Assembly: GCF_013033965.1 (NCBI RefSeq)
Contig: NZ_WQFE01000005.1
Coordinates: 62,001 to 126,000, forward strand
Source of the DNA: Ruegeria atlantica
GTDB lineage: Bacteria; Pseudomonadota; Alphaproteobacteria; Rhodobacterales; Rhodobacteraceae
Length of the DNA: 64,000 nt
Direction of reading: 5' to 3'
The position numbers were made by a program, and so were the translations under genes. Below the pieces are notes generated by a model. The model had not been told where the DNA came from. It worked only from the letters and a program-made list of their open reading frames with translations, and did no database searches. Below are positions 34,932 to 41,988 of the stretch, piece after piece. Positions within the stretch are counted from its first letter, which is position 1. Each line of letters begins with the position of its first letter.

Positions 34932-35660
34932 TTAGCCGCGACCGATGTAGGGCATCATCGTGGCCATCACGGTCATGAACTGAACGTTTGCCTCCAGCGG
35001 CAGGTTCGCCATGTGCAGGACGGACCGTGCCGCATCCTCGACGGCCATTGTTGGGTCGGGCTGCTGCCCGTCGGCAATGGCCGCGTCAACCAAGCCCTGC
35101 ACCATCTGTGTGCGCGCATTGCCGATATCGATCTGACCGCAAGCGATATTGAACGCCCGCCCATCCAGAGACAGGCTACGCGTCAGGCCCGTTATGGCGT
35201 GTTTCGTAGCAGAATAATGCACCGAGTTGGGGCGCGGCACGTGTGCTGCAATAGAGCCGTTATTGATGATGCGCCCGCCCTGCGGCGACTGGTGTCGCAT
35301 GATCCGAAATGCCTCGCGGGCGCATAGAAACATTCCGTTCAGATTGACGTTGACGCTTTGATACCAGTCGTCCAACGCGATCTCATCAATCGTGCCGCCC
35401 GGCGCGAAAATTCCGGCGTTGTTGAATAAAACATCAATGTTCCCAGCCTTGTCCTGAAAAGCGTTGAATGCCGTCTTTATCGCGTGTGCATCGGTAACAT
35501 CCGCAATCAAGGGGACTGCATTTGTATGATCTGAGGCCATTCGGTTCAGCGTGTCAGCGCTGCGCGCCAACAGACCAACCGTCCAACCCTCAGCCAGGAA
35601 TAACTCGGCCGTGGCCCGCCCGATACCCGAGCTTGCGCCGGTGATGATAATGGACGTCAT
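34932..35660 (-). CDS. Short-chain dehydrogenase/reductase
   Basis: This 242-residue classical SDR has the NAD(P)-binding ITGASSGIGRATAEL at the N terminus, FNNAGIFAPGG near residue 84, serine in NNGSIAAH and the catalytic YSATK near 152. The start at 35660 overlaps the helicase stop by ATGA, so the two are coupled and lie downstream of luxI on the same strand. The substrate cannot be told from the sequence. Confidence 0.88.
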   Translation of the reverse strand: MTSIIITGASSGIGRATAELFLAEGWTVGLLARSADTLNRMASDHTNAVPLIADVTDAHAIKTAFNAFQDKAGNIDVLFNNAGIFAPGGTIDEIALDDWYQSVNVNLNGMFLCAREAFRIMRHQSPQGGRIINNGSIAAHVPRPNSVHYSATKHAITGLTRSLSLDGRAFNIACGQIDIGNARTQMVQGLVDAAIADGQQPDPTMAVEDAARSVLHMANLPLEANVQFMTVMATMMPYIGRG

Positions 35661-37189
35661 GTCTCTTCTGCCTCCAATGTCAGCGAGGCCGCCGGTACAG
35701 CGCGCAGGTCGTCCACACGCAGCGGATAGGTCGGCTTGGCCAACCGGTTGCGCACAACCCAGATCAGCCGCTCCTGCGCGCGTGTGATGGCCACATAGGC
35801 CAATCGTTTCCACAGCGGCTGTCCGGCCTCGGTGCGGCCCATACGGGCGGCGGCGTAGATATCCGGTGCAAACACCTGAACCGTGTCCCACTGCGACCCT
35901 TGCGCCTTGTGAATGGTGACGGCTGCCCCATGAAGAAAGGTTGCTCCCATGCGCGCGGCATAGGGAATGAAAGGTTCTTCCTCGTCCGGCTTTTCGATCT
36001 TGACGATGGATGCGGCACTGACTTGCGGGTCTTCGGCGCCCATTACGTGTAATCTGGAAAAGCCCGGTTTCCGGCCCGGACCCAGATAGATGACCTGTGC
36101 ACCCTTGATCAGGCCACGCGCCTCAAGGTCCAGCCGTTTCTTGCGGTGTTTCAGCGGCAGTTCGATACCGTCGCAGATAAGTGGTTCCCCCTCCAACAAC
36201 TCGGTATCCGGCGCGCCGTGAACATGCCGGAAGGCCTGAATCAGCCGAATGCGCGTTGCGTTGCGCCAGACCAGAACGGGACTGCGAGCCATCAGGTCAA
36301 CCTCAACCCGCTGGCCCCAGACCACGCGGTCATCCTGACGGGCGGTCTGCTCAACCATGCGCTCAAAGTCCTCGAACCCCATCTGTGGGTCAGACAGCGC
36401 ATGGGCAAGGTCCAAAATCGGGTTATCCGCATCTTGTCGGTGCACCCGGTGCAGGATTTGCTTGCGCGGTTCCGGCAAGGCTTCGAACACCATGCTGCCC
36501 GACTGATTGACCGGGGCCAGCTGTGCAGGGTCACCAAACAGCAGAAGTGTTGGGAAGATTTCTTGCAAGTCTTCGAACTGCCGGTCGTCCAGCATCGAGG
36601 CTTCGTCGACAAACCCGATGTCCAACGGTTCGTCCCGGCGTTTCCAGCCGGTGATGAAATCAGAACCCCTTAGGCCTGCTGCGGCCAAAGCGCCGGGAAT
36701 GGACTTGTTGTTCTGATAAAAAGCTGCCGCACGATCCAAGGCCTCATCGGTCAGGCCTTCAATTGCGGGGCGTTCGTCATTGCCAGCCAACCATTCGGCG
36801 ATGCGCTCGTATTCAGGGTCGTAGACCGGTGTATAAAGAATACGGTGGATCGTGGTGGCCGGCACCCCGCGCAGGCGCAACACACTGGCAGCCTTGTTCG
36901 TCGGGGCAAGAATGGCCAAGCTGCGTTTTTCGCGCGCTTTGCGGCTTTCGAAGTCACCGGACACAATCTGAACGCCGGTCTCGGCAAGAGCCTTGTAAAG
37001 CTCGGCCAATAGCAGGGTTTTCCCAGATCCCGCTTTTCCAATAACGGCCATCACACCGGATTTGCCCGTTCCCGGAAGTTTCAGCAGCGCATCATCGTCA
37101 AGGTCAACGCCTGCCGATTTCAGCATCTCAGAGATGCTGTCATACGCGGCGGCCTGGTCGTCAGAGAAAGTTACGGGGGGCAAAGACAT
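35657..37189 (-). CDS. RecD-like ATP-dependent DNA helicase (superfamily 1B)
   Basis: This 510-residue helicase has Walker A GKAGSGKT at residues 51-58, a Walker B GFVDEASML near 226, LLFGDPAQLAPV (motif III) and the C-terminal UvrD-like motifs TIHKAQGSQWDTV and RLAYVAITRAQERLIWV. Such stand-alone RecD/Dda-like proteins unwind DNA 5' to 3' in repair or replication restart. It lacks the long N-terminal part of RecD2. It lies 60 bp downstream of luxI on the same strand and overlaps the SDR gene; whether it is under quorum control is unknown. Confidence 0.87.
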   Translation of the reverse strand: MSLPPVTFSDDQAAAYDSISEMLKSAGVDLDDDALLKLPGTGKSGVMAVIGKAGSGKTLLLAELYKALAETGVQIVSGDFESRKAREKRSLAILAPTNKAASVLRLRGVPATTIHRILYTPVYDPEYERIAEWLAGNDERPAIEGLTDEALDRAAAFYQNNKSIPGALAAAGLRGSDFITGWKRRDEPLDIGFVDEASMLDDRQFEDLQEIFPTLLLFGDPAQLAPVNQSGSMVFEALPEPRKQILHRVHRQDADNPILDLAHALSDPQMGFEDFERMVEQTARQDDRVVWGQRVEVDLMARSPVLVWRNATRIRLIQAFRHVHGAPDTELLEGEPLICDGIELPLKHRKKRLDLEARGLIKGAQVIYLGPGRKPGFSRLHVMGAEDPQVSAASIVKIEKPDEEEPFIPYAARMGATFLHGAAVTIHKAQGSQWDTVQVFAPDIYAAARMGRTEAGQPLWKRLAYVAITRAQERLIWVVRNRLAKPTYPLRVDDLRAVPAASLTLEAEET

Positions 37190-37249
37190 GGCGCGACCCT
37201 ACAAGGCCGCGCCAGCTATCACCAGATGTGGAATTCGGTTTTCACCCCA

Positions 37250-37888
37250 TCAGGCCGACAACGCGAACCGGTGCTGCCTGCCGACACCAAAGGCCGTCTT
37301 GAACCACAGCCGCGACAGCTCGCGCGGGATGCCTGCGCGCTCGGCAACGCGATTGCAATCATCAGCCGAATAGGGCCAAAGCCCGACCGAGATTTGGTCG
37401 CGCCCTTCGCCCTCTGTGCCCAGCACGATCGGAGACGATCCGATCAGGCGATAGATCCGGATCATGCGTGCATCGAAAACACCTGCTATGTGGGTCAAAC
37501 CAAACCCTTCCATCATTTCTCCACCGCTGAGCATGATGGCTCCGGCCGTATGCGCGCTTGCGGTGCGCGACAGACAAAAGCGCGTCACCTCCCAAATCAT
37601 GGGGCTGTTGATCGGTTTGCCACCCGTCAGATGGCCGAACACCTCATTCACCATAACCGGGCCAGTGGTCGGCAAGACCCGCATGGACCCGCCATGGCTG
37701 CCATCCGGTTCTTCCCAAATGACATAGATCGGGTTCAGATTGTCGTACTGATCCCGCTCTTCCCCTTTGTCATTTACGTGAACATCCCAACCCAGCCGAG
37801 TTTTGAACTGATCGGCACGATCCCGGAACATTCCTTCGGCCAATTTTGGATATTTATGCAATTCGTCAGCATAGACATAGCGCAACAT
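37250..37888 (-). CDS. luxI: Acyl-homoserine-lactone synthase (LuxI family)
   Basis: This 212-residue autoinducer synthase makes an acyl-homoserine lactone from SAM and an acyl carrier. The invariant residues are present: the FKTRLGWDVHV block near residues 27-37 (Arg and Trp), a conserved Asp in the following YDNLNPIYVIW, SMRVLPTTGP, and WEVTRFCL with the catalytic Glu and Arg near residue 100. The acyl length cannot be read off. It lies 84 bp downstream of luxR on the same strand, and that gap holds CtrA-type sites. Confidence 0.95.
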   Translation of the reverse strand: MLRYVYADELHKYPKLAEGMFRDRADQFKTRLGWDVHVNDKGEERDQYDNLNPIYVIWEEPDGSHGGSMRVLPTTGPVMVNEVFGHLTGGKPINSPMIWEVTRFCLSRTASAHTAGAIMLSGGEMMEGFGLTHIAGVFDARMIRIYRLIGSSPIVLGTEGEGRDQISVGLWPYSADDCNRVAERAGIPRELSRLWFKTAFGVGRQHRFALSA

Positions 37889-37938
37889 GACTCTTTTCCC
37901 CTTGTCGTCCTGTGCAAGAACGAAGGGGGTACAAAGGC

Positions 37939-37946
37939 ATGGTTAA
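37939..37946 (-). promoter_or_regulatory. CtrA half site TTAACCAT before luxI
   Basis: On the minus strand the 8-mer TTAACCAT, the well-known CtrA half motif, lies 51 bp upstream of the luxI start. It is close to a complete TTAA-N7-TTAA site at 37973-37987, so the two together make the luxR-luxI gap a likely CtrA target. Confidence 0.5.
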
Positions 37947-37972
37947 TTTCCGGTTTTGAGGGCGTGCGCGCC

Positions 37973-37987
37973 TTAAACCACTATTAA
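37973..37987 (-). promoter_or_regulatory. Perfect CtrA box upstream of luxI
   Basis: TTAA (37973-37976), seven bases, TTAA (37984-37987) followed by C matches the CtrA consensus TTAA-N7-TTAA exactly. It overlaps the last codons and stop of luxR, 85 bp before the luxI start. CtrA is the conserved cell-cycle and motility regulator of alphaproteobacteria, and it is linked to quorum sensing in roseobacters. Confidence 0.6.
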
Positions 37988-38692
37988 CCCTCGGCTCAAT
38001 GCCGTTGCGATGGCATGAGTGGTATTCTGCGCGCCCAACTTGGCGCGGGCACTTTCGATATAGACCCTCAGCGTATGTTCCGAGATCGATAAGGAATGTG
38101 CGACTTGTGCCCGGCTGTAGCCTAGGGCGAGTAAAGTCATGGCGTCCACCTCACGCGGCGACAATCCGCGCGCAGAGTCGGGTTGACGGTCACTTTCAAA
38201 CTCAAGCGCCTTTCGGTTGAAGTAATGTGCGATCAGGATCAGTTCACGCCCATGCGTTTCGATGAACCTGTGCCAAGTATCATCGTCGCAAGTATGGTTG
38301 ACGGTAAACAAGGCGAATTGCCCGTTCGGTCCGCGGATCGGAATAGAATAGCCTTGGTTTCCGACTCCGTGATCTTGTGCATCTTTCAGAAACGTCTTGG
38401 CAACCTTGCTCGACCAATCCAGCGTCTTCCAGTCGACCGGGTGAAACCGTTGGAAGCAACCCAGAATAACTGGATCTATCCTGTGATAATTGCGCTCTCG
38501 GTATTGTTCGGCCCAGGCATCGGGATAGGTGGTGTAACCGTATTGATCGCCGGCCCCGTCGACCCAATGATAAATAAGATGTTCGATTTGCAGCCTGTCC
38601 CGCAATCGAACGGCAACATCGCCTAATTCATCAAGCGTGTTGGTGTTTTCCAAGTCCTCCAGAACCCGGCTCATATCGAGTTTTGTTGCCAT
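37973..38692 (-). CDS. luxR: LuxR-family autoinducer-responsive transcription factor
   Basis: This 239-residue regulator has an N-terminal autoinducer-binding domain (YHWVDGAGDQYGYTTY, then HRIDPVI and WKTLDW with the conserved Trp, Tyr and Asp) and a C-terminal LuxR helix-turn-helix starting LSPREVDAMTLLALG near residue 178. It should bind the lactone made by LuxI. The start is uncertain: ATGs at 38713, 38692 and 38674 are in frame, none with a good ribosome site; 38692 is used because the homologous N terminus begins near there. All of them overlap the 72-residue small gene upstream. Confidence 0.92.
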   Translation of the reverse strand: MATKLDMSRVLEDLENTNTLDELGDVAVRLRDRLQIEHLIYHWVDGAGDQYGYTTYPDAWAEQYRERNYHRIDPVILGCFQRFHPVDWKTLDWSSKVAKTFLKDAQDHGVGNQGYSIPIRGPNGQFALFTVNHTCDDDTWHRFIETHGRELILIAHYFNRKALEFESDRQPDSARGLSPREVDAMTLLALGYSRAQVAHSLSISEHTLRVYIESARAKLGAQNTTHAIATALSRGLIVV

Positions 38693-38849
38693 CGGCAGGC
38701 GCCCGAACCTCATTCTTTCTGGACGAGATTTCGGCTGCGGCGATTAGTTTGGTGTCATCCAACTGCTCCGCAAGCGCGGTCAAACCGTTTTCAACAGCAA
38801 AGGCGCTGAGGTCCGACAGTACGTCCAGTATCCACTCATTTTGCGCCAT
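38631..38849 (-). CDS. Small protein encoded upstream of and overlapping luxR
   Basis: This 72-residue acidic, mostly helical protein (NEWILDVLSDLSAFAVENGL near the N terminus, then ALAEQLDDTKLIAAAEI) has a good Shine-Dalgarno, GGAGAG, seven bases before its ATG. Its last 62 bases overlap the start of luxR in another frame, so luxR translation is probably coupled to it. Hydrophobic spacing in the first 50 residues suggests an amphipathic helical bundle that could bind another protein. No function is known to me; an antiactivator or chaperone of LuxR is only a guess. Confidence 0.7.
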   Translation of the reverse strand: MAQNEWILDVLSDLSAFAVENGLTALAEQLDDTKLIAAAEISSRKNEVRAPADGNKTRYEPGSGGLGKHQHA

Positions 38850-38868
38850 AAGGGTCTCTCCGAAACGG

Positions 38869-38883
38869 TTAACGAAGGGTTAA
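38869..38883 (-). promoter_or_regulatory. Perfect CtrA box upstream of the small gene and luxR
   Basis: TTAA (38869-38872), CGAAGGG, TTAA (38880-38883) exactly fits TTAA-N7-TTAA and is flanked by GG/C so that both strands read TTAAC. It ends 19 bp before the start codon of the 72-residue gene, so binding could overlap the core promoter or the transcription start. Confidence 0.6.
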
Positions 38884-39001
38884 CACAACCATAGCATGAA
38901 GCGGTTTTTTTGGCCTATTCACTGAATTCTACTCCCCAAAAACAGCGGGTCACTTTCCGCTAAGCCTTTGAAAAGATTTCTGTCACCCTTCAAAAATGAA
39001 G

Positions 39002-39033
39002 CACCCGCGAGCCGGAAAACCGATTCGCGGGTG
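39002..39033 (-). terminator. Terminator downstream of ccrA
   Basis: CACCCGCGA (39002-39010) and TCGCGGGTG (39025-39033) form a perfect 9-bp stem with a 14-base loop, 23 bp past the ccrA stop. On the minus strand CTTCATTTTTG follows. A T-run on the other side means it could also act in the opposite direction. Confidence 0.7.
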
Positions 39034-39056
39034 TCTCAGGTTTTTCTGATACGAGT

Positions 39057-40343
39057 TTAGTCGCGCGCGGCCAGAACCTCTTCCAGAGTACGCATTCCGG
39101 TCTGCGGTGCCTGAACCAGAACCGACATGTTGCCGGGCTTATGTTCGTTGCGCATCATTTTCATATGCGCCTCGGGCAGATCGGCCCAGGTAAAGACTTC
39201 GGACATGCACGGATCCAGGCGACGCTCAACCATCAGCTGGTTTGCCGCAGCAGCCTGTTTCAAGTGGGCAAAGTGCGATCCCTGCAAACGCTTCTGGTGC
39301 ATCCACATGTAGCGCACGTCGAAGGTCAGGTTGTAGCCGGTGGTACCGGCGCAGATTACAACCATACCGCCTTTTTTTACGACAAAGGTCGAAACAGGGA
39401 ACGTGCTTTCGCCGGGATGTTCGAACACCATGTCGACGTTGTTGCCTTTGCCGGTGATGTCCCAAATGGCCTTGCCGAATTTGCGGGCCTCTTTGAACCA
39501 CTCGGCATACTCGGGTGTGTTAACCGTCGGCAACTGACCCCAGCAATTGAAGTCCTTGCGGTTCAGAACGCCCTTGGCACCCAGACCCATGACAAATTCA
39601 CGTTTGCTTTCATCCGAGATCACACCAATCGCGTTTGCACCTGCGGTGTTAATCAGCTGGATCGCGTAAGAACCCAGGCCACCAGATGCACCCCAAACCA
39701 GAACGTTCTGGCCCGGTTTCAGATCATGAGGCTCGTGGCCAAACAGCATGCGATACGCTGTCGCCAGTGTCAGCGTGTAGCAGGCGCTTTCCTCCCAAGT
39801 CAGGTGCTTGGGGCGCGGCATCAGCTGTTGAGCTTGTACATTGGTGAATTGCGCGAACGACCCATCAGGCGTTTCATAACCCCAGATCCGCTGGCTGTCC
39901 GAATACATCGGATCGCCACCGTTGCAATGCTCGTCGTCGCCATCATCCTGGTTGCAGTGGATGACGACCTCGTCACCAACTTTCCAGCGGGTCACTTTTG
40001 AACCAACGGCCCAAACGATGCCCGACGCATCAGAACCGGCAATGTGGTAAGGGGCCTTGTGGCCATCAAAAGGCGAGATCGGCTTGCCCAGCGACGCCCA
40101 GACGCCATTGTAGTTGACGCCGGCTGCCATGACCAAAACCAGCACTTCGTGACTGTCCAGCTCGGGGACGTCCACAACTTCCTGGATCATCGCGGTATCC
40201 GGCTCGCCGTGACGTTCCTTACGGATTGCCCATGCATACATTTTCTTGGGCACAAAACCCATCGGAGGGATTTCACCCATCTCATAGAGGTCTTTTTCCG
40301 GTGCCTCGTACGACGCGATGCCGCTATCGGTGTCCAGAGCCAT
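39057..40343 (-). CDS. ccrA: Crotonyl-CoA carboxylase/reductase
   Basis: This 428-residue zinc-independent medium-chain reductase converts crotonyl-CoA, NADPH and CO2 to (2S)-ethylmalonyl-CoA, the defining step of the ethylmalonyl-CoA pathway for acetyl-CoA assimilation. The long N-terminal part (GEIPPMGFVPKKMYAWAIRK), the CO2-binding residues around NYNGVWASLGKP, the NADPH loop VWGASGGLGSYAIQL and the C-terminal VEHPGEST-like block VFEHPGESTFP identify it. A strong AAAGGAGG precedes the ATG at 40343; an upstream in-frame start is ignored. ecm lies close by on the other strand. Confidence 0.96.
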   Translation of the reverse strand: MALDTDSGIASYEAPEKDLYEMGEIPPMGFVPKKMYAWAIRKERHGEPDTAMIQEVVDVPELDSHEVLVLVMAAGVNYNGVWASLGKPISPFDGHKAPYHIAGSDASGIVWAVGSKVTRWKVGDEVVIHCNQDDGDDEHCNGGDPMYSDSQRIWGYETPDGSFAQFTNVQAQQLMPRPKHLTWEESACYTLTLATAYRMLFGHEPHDLKPGQNVLVWGASGGLGSYAIQLINTAGANAIGVISDESKREFVMGLGAKGVLNRKDFNCWGQLPTVNTPEYAEWFKEARKFGKAIWDITGKGNNVDMVFEHPGESTFPVSTFVVKKGGMVVICAGTTGYNLTFDVRYMWMHQKRLQGSHFAHLKQAAAANQLMVERRLDPCMSEVFTWADLPEAHMKMMRNEHKPGNMSVLVQAPQTGMRTLEEVLAARD

Positions 40344-40455
40344 GTTGGCCTCCTTTGTTCTAAACCTTTGCCGCGATGCAGAATCGCGTGCATTAACCGA
40401 TGGAATATTGGCCTTCGGGCAATAATGCAACCGAATTCAGTTCTATTTTGTAATT

Positions 40456-41844
40456 TTATGACCCAGCGGGCGCAGAAACTTCCTTTGCATTCGCAGCATC
40501 TTCCTGACTCGAACGCATCGGAACCGAGGCTGCGTAGTAATCCAGCAGATCAACCCTTTGACCAGACAGGCATATTTTTCCATCACTTCGCTTGAGAATC
40601 CGGCGTTCGACCAACTGATCAATCGCGGCCTCAACCGAAGTCCGGTTTTCCTGGTCAGTCACGCCATTGCGGTGCATGAGCTCAACAAGCACCTGTACGG
40701 CATCCGCCTCGGGCATCTCTTTTTGCTTTTGCAGCAGCCAACACGCAGCAGGAACAGGGACCAGCGGAATAGCGTCGCGCAGCCGCGCCATCAGTTCACG
40801 CGCCAAATCGGTTATGAGATCACGCCGATGATTTGCCCGAAACGCCTGCAGGGAAACAGGCTGGCCATACCTGACCGAAGCCAACCCAAATCGTTTGTAA
40901 CGCCCGATCACGCGCCGCCAGAGCTGTTTGAGGATCCATCTGGTGATCACCCCGATTCGCGCGCGAAACCGTCGTTCGTTGCCCAGTGCAGCCCGCGTCA
41001 GAACCGTATCTTCGAGCACACGATCATAGTTCAGCGCCACCGGGACAAATACGACATCGCGCCCGTCTTCCGAGGTCCCGTCGATAATGTACTTGAGCAA
41101 ACCCAGCTTTGGGCGTCCCAAAGCACCGCTCAGGCTTAGTCCGCCCTCGGGGAACATCGCCTGTGTCACTCCTGCCTCGGTCGCATGCCGCACGTAACAG
41201 GACAGTACCTGACGGTAGAGATCGTTTCCGGATTTTCGCCGGATAAAATATGCCCCCATTGCGCGGATCAAGCGGCTGAGCGGCCAGACACGGGCCCACT
41301 CGCCGACAGCATAGGAAAGCGCTGAATGCTGTGACGCGAGGTAGGTAACCAACACATAGTCCATATTGCTGCGATGGTTCATAACGAATACCACCGTGGC
41401 GTCGGGATCAATGTTCTCGACAGCATCTTCGTCCTGATAGCTGAGGCGCACATGATAAAACGCATTGCTCAGCAAACGGGTCAGACGGATTGCAATGCTG
41501 AAGTAGGCAACAGCAGAAAACGAGGGAACGATCTCGCGCGCGTAGCGCCGCGCTTGTTCGAACGCCACGGCCTCTGGCACACCAGTTTCGCGCGCATGAT
41601 TCTGAACGGCCTGACCAACCTGCGGGTCATAGATCAGGCGCTGAATCATGTCGTGACGGTGTGCCAGTTTGAACGGTTGGATCGGCCGCTTCAGGCGCGT
41701 GTTCAACCGTTTCACAGCTCGTTCAAGGCGGCGTCTGAAAAACCACCGCACTGATGGGAACAAAAAATGCGACGCCAATGTGACCGCGGCAAACAGCAGG
41801 ATCAGCAAAAATAGCCAAAGCGGAAGTTCCACGGTCTGAGTCAT
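40456..41844 (-). CDS. 1-acyl-glycerol-3-phosphate / glycerol-3-phosphate acyltransferase-type protein
   Basis: This 462-residue protein has an N-terminal membrane segment (LPLWLFLLILLFAAVTLASH) and an acyltransferase domain with NHRSNMD (the catalytic HX4D, near residue 170), then MFPEGGLSLSG and FVPVALNYDRVLED, the PlsB-like motifs. It probably acylates glycerol-3-phosphate or lysophosphatidate at the inner membrane. It is much shorter than E. coli PlsB; the C-terminal 60 residues resemble a small winged-helix. The start at 41844 is used, since earlier in-frame starts lack support. It lies between ccrA and the divergent ecm. Confidence 0.82.
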   Translation of the reverse strand: MTQTVELPLWLFLLILLFAAVTLASHFLFPSVRWFFRRRLERAVKRLNTRLKRPIQPFKLAHRHDMIQRLIYDPQVGQAVQNHARETGVPEAVAFEQARRYAREIVPSFSAVAYFSIAIRLTRLLSNAFYHVRLSYQDEDAVENIDPDATVVFVMNHRSNMDYVLVTYLASQHSALSYAVGEWARVWPLSRLIRAMGAYFIRRKSGNDLYRQVLSCYVRHATEAGVTQAMFPEGGLSLSGALGRPKLGLLKYIIDGTSEDGRDVVFVPVALNYDRVLEDTVLTRAALGNERRFRARIGVITRWILKQLWRRVIGRYKRFGLASVRYGQPVSLQAFRANHRRDLITDLARELMARLRDAIPLVPVPAACWLLQKQKEMPEADAVQVLVELMHRNGVTDQENRTSVEAAIDQLVERRILKRSDGKICLSGQRVDLLDYYAASVPMRSSQEDAANAKEVSAPAGS

Positions 41845-41988
41845 GCGCGCACCCTGCCACCAAACGCTGCGTCCTACAATCTGAAGAACCTGATATGCCG
41901 CGACGCAGCGAATTGACATATCCCGAAAATTGCGCTTTAGAAGCCGGGAACGTAATTTTCTTGCCCAACCGAGACACGAGGTCCAGCA

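Noticed and set aside
39141..40001. A 286-codon open frame opposite ccrA
   Set aside because: Shadow of ccrA; no start signal and no recognisable domain.
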